11,700 bases of DNA from Murimonas intestini (GTDB taxonomy: Bacteria > Bacillota > Clostridia > Lachnospirales > Lachnospiraceae), in contig NZ_JANKBI010000031.1 in NCBI RefSeq assembly GCF_024622195.1, positions 1 to 11,700 of the forward strand, written 5' to 3'. A program made the position numbers and the translations under genes. The notes below the pieces were generated by a model that was given only the letters and a program-made list of their open reading frames with translations, ran no database searches and was not told the DNA's origin. Below are positions 6,674-11,700 of this stretch, piece after piece; the first letter of the stretch is position 1; every line of letters starts with the position of its first letter.

Positions 6674-8332
6674 ATGGAAGGGATATCTATCGGAATCATT
6701 ATTGCAGCAGTAATAGCGGTACTGATCATCATTTTGCTGGCCGCGGGCTATGTTAAAGCGCCGCCTAATAAAGCTTACATCATATCAGGTATGCGTAAGA
6801 GACCTAAGATCCTTATAGGCAGGGCAGGTTTCAGGATACCGTTTCTGGAGAGGATGAATGTACTTTACCTGAATCAGATAACTATCGATATTAAAACGGA
6901 CAATTATATACCTACTCTTGATTATATCAATGTGCAGGTGGATGCAGTTGCAAAGGTAAGGATCAACTCTGACAGTGAAGAGATGATGCTTCTCGCTATG
7001 AAAAACTTTTTGGATAAGAAGCCTTCGGAGATCGTTACAGACCTGCAGGATTCTCTTCAGGGAAATATGAGGGAAATTATCGGAACTCTGGACCTTAAGA
7101 CAATCTGCAACAACAGGGATGAATTCAGTAATCAGGTACAGGAAAAGGCTTCCGTAGACATGATGAAGCTGGGCATTGAGATTATATCCTGCAATATCCA
7201 GAATGTAGAGGACGAGCATGGCCTTATCCAGGATATGGGTATGGATAATACTTCAAAGATTAAAAAGGATGCGGCGATCGCAAAAGCAAATTCCGAAAAA
7301 GAAATCGCAATTGCCCAGGCTGAGGCTGACAAATTATCGAATGACGCCAGGGTAATCTCACAGACAGAGATAGCAAAGCGGAATAATGAGCTGGCTATCC
7401 GACAGTCAGAGCTTAAAAAAGAGGCTGACACAGTTAAGGCTGAAGCTGATATGGTCTATCAGATCAGAACAGAGGACCAGCGTAAGACTCTGGAGATTAC
7501 AAGAACAAATGCTGACATCGCAAAGCAGGAGCGGGAGATAGAGCTCAAGCAGAAGGAAGCATCGGTACGTGAACAGCAGCTGAATGCTGAGGTAAAAAAG
7601 AAAGCGGACGCCATGCGTTATGAACAGGAGCAGAAGGCTCAGGCAGAGCTGTTCAAGCGTCAGAAGGATGCTGAGGCCGCCCGTTATGAGCAGGAGCAGG
7701 AGGCAGAGGCCCAGAAGGCACGCGCCGAAGCCATGAAATTTGAAAAGGAACAGACTGCGGAAGGAATCAGGCTGGTGGGACAGGCAGAGGCTCAGGCAAT
7801 TGAAGCAAAAGGAAAAGCTGAAGCCGAAGCCATGGAAAAGAAGGCCGAAGCCTACAGTAAATATAATAAAGCCGCAATGGCTGAAATGCTCATCAATATC
7901 CTTCCTGAAATGGCCGGAAGGATTGCAGAGCCTCTCGCACAGATTGACAAGATCGTCCTGATCGGCGGCGGGGATGACGGAAGCGGTGTGAGCCAGATTG
8001 CCGGAAATGTGCCGGCTGTACTTACAAAGGTCATGGAAGCCATGAAGGAGACAACGGGTGTGGATCTTGCAGAAATCATGCGGGCCGATACGTATGATGC
8101 GAAAGTAAATAAGAATATTAATTTTACAGGATTTGACGGTCTGTTTGGCAAAGAAAAGGATAAAACAGCAGAAGCCGGAAAATCCGGGGATAAAGATTCA
8201 CACAGCGGATATGCGAAAGAGGGAAAGACAGAGGCTGAGGAAAAGGCAGCGGCAGCTACAGAGGCAGTTAAAGGCATGATGAAGGATGTAGTGAAGGATG
8301 TAAGGGACGCATTCAATAAAGATAAAAAGTAG
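6674..8332 (+). CDS. Flotillin-like SPFH/PHB-domain membrane protein
   Basis: A 552-residue membrane scaffold protein resembling FloT/YuaG of Bacillus subtilis (about 509). By family, flotillins form oligomers in ordered membrane regions and affect membrane fluidity, signalling and secretion. The frame stays open upstream to 6632, but the ATG at 6674 is preferred: AGGAGG at 6661-6666 lies seven bases before it and the protein then begins with a membrane helix (about 4-26). Next come the SPFH/PHB domain (about 27-190), a long Ala/Glu/Lys-rich coiled coil with repeated EA motifs (about 195-420), and the conserved flotillin tail with MLINILPEMAGRIAEPLAQIDKIVLIGGG (in part, about 395-435). The last 60 or so residues, rich in Lys, Glu and Ala, form a charged extension. 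No NfeD-type partner gene lies beside it, although many flotillin loci have one. It appears to be transcribed alone. Confidence 0.93.
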   Translation: MEGISIGIIIAAVIAVLIIILLAAGYVKAPPNKAYIISGMRKRPKILIGRAGFRIPFLERMNVLYLNQITIDIKTDNYIPTLDYINVQVDAVAKVRINSDSEEMMLLAMKNFLDKKPSEIVTDLQDSLQGNMREIIGTLDLKTICNNRDEFSNQVQEKASVDMMKLGIEIISCNIQNVEDEHGLIQDMGMDNTSKIKKDAAIAKANSEKEIAIAQAEADKLSNDARVISQTEIAKRNNELAIRQSELKKEADTVKAEADMVYQIRTEDQRKTLEITRTNADIAKQEREIELKQKEASVREQQLNAEVKKKADAMRYEQEQKAQAELFKRQKDAEAARYEQEQEAEAQKARAEAMKFEKEQTAEGIRLVGQAEAQAIEAKGKAEAEAMEKKAEAYSKYNKAAMAEMLINILPEMAGRIAEPLAQIDKIVLIGGGDDGSGVSQIAGNVPAVLTKVMEAMKETTGVDLAEIMRADTYDAKVNKNINFTGFDGLFGKEKDKTAEAGKSGDKDSHSGYAKEGKTEAEEKAAAATEAVKGMMKDVVKDVRDAFNKDKK

Positions 8333-8365
8333 TATTTGTTTTTTGAACTATCTGTAATCATTTCC

Positions 8366-8402
8366 GAGGGTGAAAGCACTTGTTGATTTCGCCCTCTTGT
8401 CT
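8366..8402 (+). terminator. Probable weak terminator after the flotillin gene
   Basis: GAGGGTGAAA (8366-8375) pairs with TTTCGCCCTC (8387-8396) over 10 bp with one U-G pair and an 11-base loop. It is followed only by a broken T-rich stretch (TTGTCTGT), so termination may be inefficient and the epimerase gene could receive read-through. Confidence 0.55.
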
Positions 8403-8480
8403 GTCCATGGGCAGGGACATACGCATTTGTAAACGGCTGGCATAGTTCGTTCATTTAGAACTTATAGAGGAGTTATAAAT

Positions 8481-9389
8481 ATGAATATTTTAGTGACGGG
8501 TGGAACTGTATTTGTCAGTAAATATATAGCAAATTATTTTAAGAATAATAATGAAGTTTTTGTGTTGAATAGAAATACTAAGAAACAGCTTGATGGAGTA
8601 CATCTAATAGAAGCTGACCGTCATAATTTGGGTAATATTTTGAAAGAATACAATTTTGATGCTGTTTTGGACATTTGTGCCTATACCGGAGAAGATGTAA
8701 GTGATTTGGCAGATGCTCTTCCAGATGGGGTCAAAGACTATATACTTATTAGTTCATCAGCAGTATATCCCGAAACAAATGTACAGCCTTTTACAGAAGA
8801 ACAGGAAATAGGAAGTAACTCTATTTGGGGAAACTATGGAACAAATAAAATTGAGGCTGAGAAAATCCTGTCCTCGAGAATGCCTGCAGCATATATTTTG
8901 CGTCCGCCATATCTGTATGGACCAATGCAGAATGTTTATCGTGAGCCTTTTGTTTTTGAGTGTGCATTATCTGATAGAGTTTTTTATATTCCAAAAGATG
9001 GAACAATGAAAATGCAGTTTTTTCATGTTGAAGATTTATGCAGAGTGATTGCCAAAATCATTGAAACACATCCTGATTATCATATTATAAATGTAGGAAA
9101 TAAGAATTTAGTCAATATTAACGAATTTGTATCGTTATGTTATAAGGTGGTTGGAAAAGAATTAAAAATAGTAAATGTTTATAATCATGAAAATCAGAGA
9201 GATTATTTCAGCTTTCATGACTACGAATATTATTTAGATGTCACAAAACAAAATGAATTGATTGATAATACAAAAGACTTAGAAGATGGGTTACGAGAAT
9301 CGTTTGAGTGGTATATAAAGCATAGTGAAGAAGTTTCTAGGAAAAATTATATTGATTTTATTGAATCACATAAAGGATTGTGGCAGTGA
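8481..9389 (+). CDS. NAD(P)-dependent epimerase/dehydratase-like (SDR) protein
   Basis: A 302-residue extended/atypical SDR protein. AGAGGAG (8466-8472) lies eight bases before the ATG. Seen: N-terminal Rossmann nucleotide-binding motif TGGTVFVS (6-13), where the usual third glycine of the GGTxFxG form is Ser13; strand-end SSSAVYP with Ser91-93; catalytic YxxxK as Tyr119 and Lys123 (YGTNK); and substrate-domain segments RPPYLYGP and FFHVEDLCR typical of nucleotide-sugar epimerases. It resembles the atypical SDR group often annotated only as NAD-dependent epimerase/dehydratase. The substrate cannot be told; a nucleotide sugar or related compound is the family-based guess. The gene is much more AT-rich than its neighbours (for example 15 of 60 bases are G or C in 9121-9180), which suggests later acquisition. 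It lies alone between the flotillin and rpsB units. Confidence 0.85.
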   Translation: MNILVTGGTVFVSKYIANYFKNNNEVFVLNRNTKKQLDGVHLIEADRHNLGNILKEYNFDAVLDICAYTGEDVSDLADALPDGVKDYILISSSAVYPETNVQPFTEEQEIGSNSIWGNYGTNKIEAEKILSSRMPAAYILRPPYLYGPMQNVYREPFVFECALSDRVFYIPKDGTMKMQFFHVEDLCRVIAKIIETHPDYHIINVGNKNLVNINEFVSLCYKVVGKELKIVNVYNHENQRDYFSFHDYEYYLDVTKQNELIDNTKDLEDGLRESFEWYIKHSEEVSRKNYIDFIESHKGLWQ

Positions 9390-9418
9390 TGCCAAAATGG
9401 TGCTGACTTTACAAAACC

Positions 9419-9443
9419 ACCTTATACGAAATTCTTGTAAGGT
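9419..9443 (+). other. Hairpin downstream of the epimerase gene
   Basis: ACCTTATA (9419-9426) pairs with TTGTAAGG plus T (9436-9443) over 8 bp with one T-G pair and a 9-base loop. No T tract follows, so it is not a standard terminator. It may stabilise the 3' end of the epimerase transcript or be chance. Confidence 0.3.
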
Positions 9444-9474
9444 ATGAATTAACGGAAAAATTATGAAAAAAGGC

Positions 9475-9504
9475 TTGCAACGTACCCGGGTGTTGTGATA
9501 TACT
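9475..9504 (+). promoter_or_regulatory. Promoter of rpsB-tsf
   Basis: TTGCAA (9475-9480) and TATACT (9499-9504) are 18 bases apart, with TG one base before the -10. This is close to the housekeeping sigma consensus, as expected for a highly expressed ribosomal operon. The start site should be near 9511. Confidence 0.75.
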
Positions 9505-9510
9505 TTCATA

Positions 9511-9614
9511 GGCAAAAATAAATCACGCATGCAGATTCTGAGGACGGTGCCGGAGACGGTCTCTGAGGGAGCGTAAAACATGCGGTAGAAATCAACCAAA
9601 AGGAGATTAGAAAC
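9511..9614 (+). promoter_or_regulatory. Structured 5' leader of rpsB (candidate S2 autoregulatory RNA)
   Basis: The predicted leader is about 104 nt. An outer stem pairs CGCATG (9526-9531) with CATGCG (9579-9584); inside, CAGA (9532-9535) can extend to TCTG (9562-9565). The enclosed part contains near-duplicate TCTGAGG and GACGGT elements that allow alternative pairings, including GGAGA with TCTCT. The closed structure ends about 16 bases before the AGGAG ribosome binding site. In several bacterial groups S2 represses its own operon through such leaders; that role here is inference. Confidence 0.5.
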
Positions 9615-10376
9615 ATGAGCGTAATTTCAATGAAGCAGTTACTCGAAGCAGGTGTTCATTTCGGACATCAGACAAGAAGATGGAACCCTAAAATGGCTCC
9701 GTACATCTACACAGAAAGAAACGGCATCTACATCATCGACCTTCAGAAATCTGTAGGTATGGTAGATACAGCTTACAAGGCAGTTTCTGACATCGCAGCA
9801 GAAGGCGGCACAATCCTCTTCGTAGGAACAAAGAAACAGGCTCAGGATGCTGTTAAGTCTGAAGCAGAGCGCTGCAACATGTTCTATGTAAATGAGAGAT
9901 GGTTAGGCGGAATGCTCACAAACTTCAAGACAATCCAGAGCAGGATCAGACGTCTGAAAGACATCGAAGCTATGCAGGAAGACGGAACATTCGATGTTCT
10001 TCCTAAAAAAGAAGTAATTGAATTAAAGAAAGAATTAGATAAACTGCAGAAGAACCTGGGCGGTATCAAAGAAATGAAGAGAATCCCGGATGCAATCTTC
10101 GTAGTTGACCCGAAAAAAGAAAGAATCTGTGTACAGGAAGCACATACTCTCGGAATTCCGCTGATCGGTATCTGTGATACAAACTGTGATCCTGAAGAGT
10201 TAGATTTTGTTATCCCAGGTAATGATGATGCTATCAGAGCCGTAAAACTGATCGTTTCTAAAATGGCAGATGCTGTTATCGAAGCAAACCAGGGCGCTGA
10301 GGAAGCAGTAGAGTTCCCGGAGACAGAAGCTACTGATATGGAAGAAATCGCAGCTGAAGAGACAGCAGAGGTATAA
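9615..10376 (+). CDS. rpsB: Small subunit ribosomal protein S2 (uS2)
   Basis: A 253-residue protein of the 30S subunit, one of the late-assembling proteins that contacts S1-type factors and helps translation initiation. AGGAG (9601-9605) lies nine bases before the ATG. Signature stretches are all present: LLEAGVHFGHQTRRWNPKMAPYI in part near the N-terminus (about 9-31), the NGIYIIDLQKSV segment, GTKKQAQDAV, ERWLGGMLTNFKTI, and the C-terminal-half motifs PDAIFVVDPKKE, GIPLIGICDTNCDPE and IPGNDDAIRA. The last 30 residues form an acidic Glu/Ala tail, common in Firmicutes. It heads a conserved rpsB-tsf pair, and codon choice is strongly biased as in highly expressed genes. Confidence 0.99.
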   Translation: MSVISMKQLLEAGVHFGHQTRRWNPKMAPYIYTERNGIYIIDLQKSVGMVDTAYKAVSDIAAEGGTILFVGTKKQAQDAVKSEAERCNMFYVNERWLGGMLTNFKTIQSRIRRLKDIEAMQEDGTFDVLPKKEVIELKKELDKLQKNLGGIKEMKRIPDAIFVVDPKKERICVQEAHTLGIPLIGICDTNCDPEELDFVIPGNDDAIRAVKLIVSKMADAVIEANQGAEEAVEFPETEATDMEEIAAEETAEV

Positions 10377-10456
10377 TATCAGCAGATCAGGAAATCAATA
10401 TGTAATATGCTAAAGAGGCTGTTACATCAATATCTGATATTCGGAAACGACAGGTT

Positions 10457-10481
10457 CTGGGCCGCCTTTTAGGCGGCTCAG
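10457..10481 (+). promoter_or_regulatory. Stable intercistronic hairpin between rpsB and tsf
   Basis: CTGGGCCGCCT (10457-10467) pairs with AGGCGGCTCAG (10471-10481) across 11 bp with one G-U pair and a 3-base T loop. There is no following T tract, so it should not terminate efficiently; it may attenuate, protect or process the mRNA and so adjust S2 to EF-Ts output. A shorter perfect palindrome AATATC-T-GATATT (10429-10441) precedes it. Confidence 0.6.
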
Positions 10482-10525
10482 ATAGAATAGAAATCAAAAT
10501 ACCAGTATAACGGAGGAATAAAGAA

Positions 10526-11458
10526 ATGGCTATTACAGCAGCAATGGTAAAAGAGTTAAGAGAAATGACCGGCGCAGGAATGATGGACTGTAAAAAAGCA
10601 TTAGGCGCTACAGATGGTGATATGGACAAGGCTGTAGAATTCTTAAGAGAAAAAGGTCTTGCAACAGCTCAGAAAAAAGCAGGCAGAATCGCTGCAGAAG
10701 GTCTCTGCAAGGTTCTTGTATCTGATGATGATAAGAAAGCAGTTGTTGTTGAAGTTAATGCTGAGACAGACTTTGTTGCAAAGAATGAAAAATTCCAGGG
10801 CTATGTAGCACAGGTAGCTGAGCAGGCAATGGATACAGAGACAGCAGATATCGAAGCATTCAAGGCTGAAACATGGAAATTCGATAATTCCATGACAGTT
10901 CAGGAAGCTCTTGCAGCTCAGATTTCTGTAATCGGTGAAAACATGAGCATCAGAAGATTTACAAAGGTTACAGAAGAGAACGGTTTCGTTGCTTCCTATA
11001 CACATATGGGCGGTAAGATCGGTGTTCTCGTAGATGTAGAGACAGATGTAGTAAACGATGATATCAAAGAGATGGCTAAGAATGTAGCAATGCAGGCAGC
11101 AGCTCTTAAGCCTATGTATACAAACAGGGCAGAAGTAGATCAGTCTTATATTGAGCATGAAAAAGAAATCCTCACAGTTCAGGCTAAGAATGAGAAACCG
11201 GATGCAAATGATAAGATCATCAGTGGAATGGTTATGGGACGTATCAACAAAGAGCTTAAAGAAATCTGCCTCATGGACCAGATCTATGTAAAAGCAGAAG
11301 ACGGAAAGCAGTCAGTACAGGCTTATGTAGATTCCGTAGCAAAAGCAAACAATGCCAAGATAGTAATCAAAGGTTTTGTTCGTTTCGAGACTGGTGAAGG
11401 TATCGAGAAGAAGGAAGAGGATTTCGCGGCTGAAGTTGCAAAGCAGATGGGCAATTAA
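10526..11458 (+). CDS. tsf: Translation elongation factor Ts
   Basis: A 310-residue cytoplasmic guanine nucleotide exchange factor that removes GDP from EF-Tu so it can be reloaded with GTP. CGGAGG (10511-10516) lies nine bases before the ATG. Seen: N-terminal UBA-like domain (about 1-55) with VKELREMTGAGMMDCKKAL, then the exchange core with the invariant TDFV at 81-84, whose Asp82 and Phe83 contact EF-Tu in the family, followed by the duplicated subdomains that include IRRF (about 149-152) and MAKNVAMQAAALKPMY. It is slightly longer than the E. coli protein (283), normal for Clostridia. Downstream of rpsB by 149 bases, and ended by a long terminator, so the operon seems to contain only these two genes. 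Confidence 0.99.
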   Translation: MAITAAMVKELREMTGAGMMDCKKALGATDGDMDKAVEFLREKGLATAQKKAGRIAAEGLCKVLVSDDDKKAVVVEVNAETDFVAKNEKFQGYVAQVAEQAMDTETADIEAFKAETWKFDNSMTVQEALAAQISVIGENMSIRRFTKVTEENGFVASYTHMGGKIGVLVDVETDVVNDDIKEMAKNVAMQAAALKPMYTNRAEVDQSYIEHEKEILTVQAKNEKPDANDKIISGMVMGRINKELKEICLMDQIYVKAEDGKQSVQAYVDSVAKANNAKIVIKGFVRFETGEGIEKKEEDFAAEVAKQMGN

Positions 11459-11496
11459 GCGAAGTTTGCAATAAAATTTAATGAAAGTATTTTAAG

Positions 11497-11559
11497 GGCT
11501 CCAAAAGCCTTGTAAACACTATATTCTCTAGTGATTATAAGGTTTTTGGGGCTTTTTTT
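11497..11559 (+). terminator. Intrinsic terminator of rpsB-tsf
   Basis: A long stem pairs 11497-11521 with 11529-11553 over about 25 positions, with several G-U pairs and one A-A mismatch, around a 7-base loop, ending in seven T (11553-11559). This is a strong terminator, 38 bases after the tsf stop. The unusual stem length makes it partly functional on the minus strand too, where the left part follows with few T. Confidence 0.9.
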
Positions 11560-11575
11560 CTTGTATAATAGGAAA

Positions 11576-11593
11576 GTTCGCCAAATGGCGAAC
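11576..11593. repeat. Perfect inverted repeat between two convergent terminators
   Basis: GTTCGCCA (11576-11583) and TGGCGAAC (11586-11593) form a perfect 8-base inverted repeat with an AA centre. It sits between the tsf terminator and the terminator of the convergent gene. A TATAAT (11564-11569) lies just upstream, without a -35. It may be a spare terminator stem or a protein binding site. Confidence 0.5.
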
Positions 11594-11600
11594 CATTGAT

Positions 11601-11622
11601 AAAAAAGCCCGCAAAATGCGGG
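11601..11622 (-). terminator. Intrinsic terminator of the convergent minus-strand gene
   Basis: Read on the minus strand, CCCGCA, a TTT loop and TGCGGG form a 6-bp stem (11608-11622) followed by G-to-C closure and a T tract (six A on the plus strand at 11601-11606). It lies 19 bases beyond the stop codon of the partial gene at 11642-11700. Confidence 0.8.
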
Positions 11623-11641
11623 TGAAGCAAACAGACGGTGA

Positions 11642-11700
11642 TTAAAAGAGGTCAATATAAAATCCTTCTTCAAATTCATCGTCATCTAAGTCATCATCCT
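11642..11700 (-). CDS. Partial gene, C-terminal end of an acidic protein
   Basis: On the minus strand, an open frame enters from the window edge and ends at TAA (11644-11642). Only the last 18 full residues are visible: DDDLDDDEFEEGFYIDLF. The Asp/Glu-rich end, the open frame and a well-placed terminator directly downstream support a real gene, convergent to tsf. The product cannot be identified from this tail. The longer minus-strand open frame in this region (11455-11685) is a different frame running through both terminators and is not supported. Confidence 0.6.
   Translation of the reverse strand, partial: DDDLDDDEFEEGFYIDLF

Noticed and set aside
11455..11685. 76-codon minus-strand open frame
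   Set aside because: It starts inside the end of the convergent gene and runs across two terminators in a different frame from the supported C-terminus.

Overview
The window looks like chromosomal DNA from a low-to-moderate GC Gram-positive bacterium of the class Clostridia, most likely a member of the Lachnospiraceae. This is inferred from the strong AGGAGG-type ribosome binding sites, frequent GTG starts, the Clostridia-like S2 and EF-Ts proteins, and an export system whose parts are all predicted to sit in one membrane. I cannot name a species.

Left part (1-6410): a short non-coding region with an unusually C-rich tract and an extended -10 promoter leads into a tightly packed four-gene operon. 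It encodes membrane fusion (HlyD/MacA-like) adaptor 1, a MacB/LolD-type ATPase, a second and very large adaptor, and a MacB/FtsX-type permease. The ATPase and permease should form a MacB-type type VII ABC transporter. The operon is unusual in having two different adaptors. The first ends in a roughly 125-residue Met/Gly/Asp/Glu-rich tail with no basic residues. In the second, the coiled-coil hairpin is split by a roughly 380-residue insert made of a Thr/Pro/Gln repeat linker, a domain resembling a CnaB (prealbumin-like) fold, and a further unassigned segment. A strong terminator closes the operon. Just before it lies about 100 nt that could be a separate small RNA.

Middle part (6411-9389): a monocistronic flotillin-type (SPFH/PHB) membrane scaffold gene, without an NfeD partner gene in the window, is followed by a conspicuously AT-rich gene for an SDR/NAD-dependent epimerase-like protein. 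The latter looks compositionally foreign next to its neighbours.

Right part (9390-11700): the conserved translation pair rpsB (ribosomal protein S2) and tsf (elongation factor Ts). It has a good promoter, a roughly 100-nt structured leader that may serve in autoregulation, a GC-rich intercistronic hairpin without a U tract, and a long terminator after tsf. A convergent gene enters from the right edge on the minus strand. Only its acidic C-terminus and its own terminator are visible.

The most interesting element is the two-adaptor exporter, especially the wall-linker/CnaB-like insertion placed where Gram-negative adaptors would touch an outer membrane channel. No CRISPR array, transposase, tRNA, rRNA or known riboswitch was recognised.
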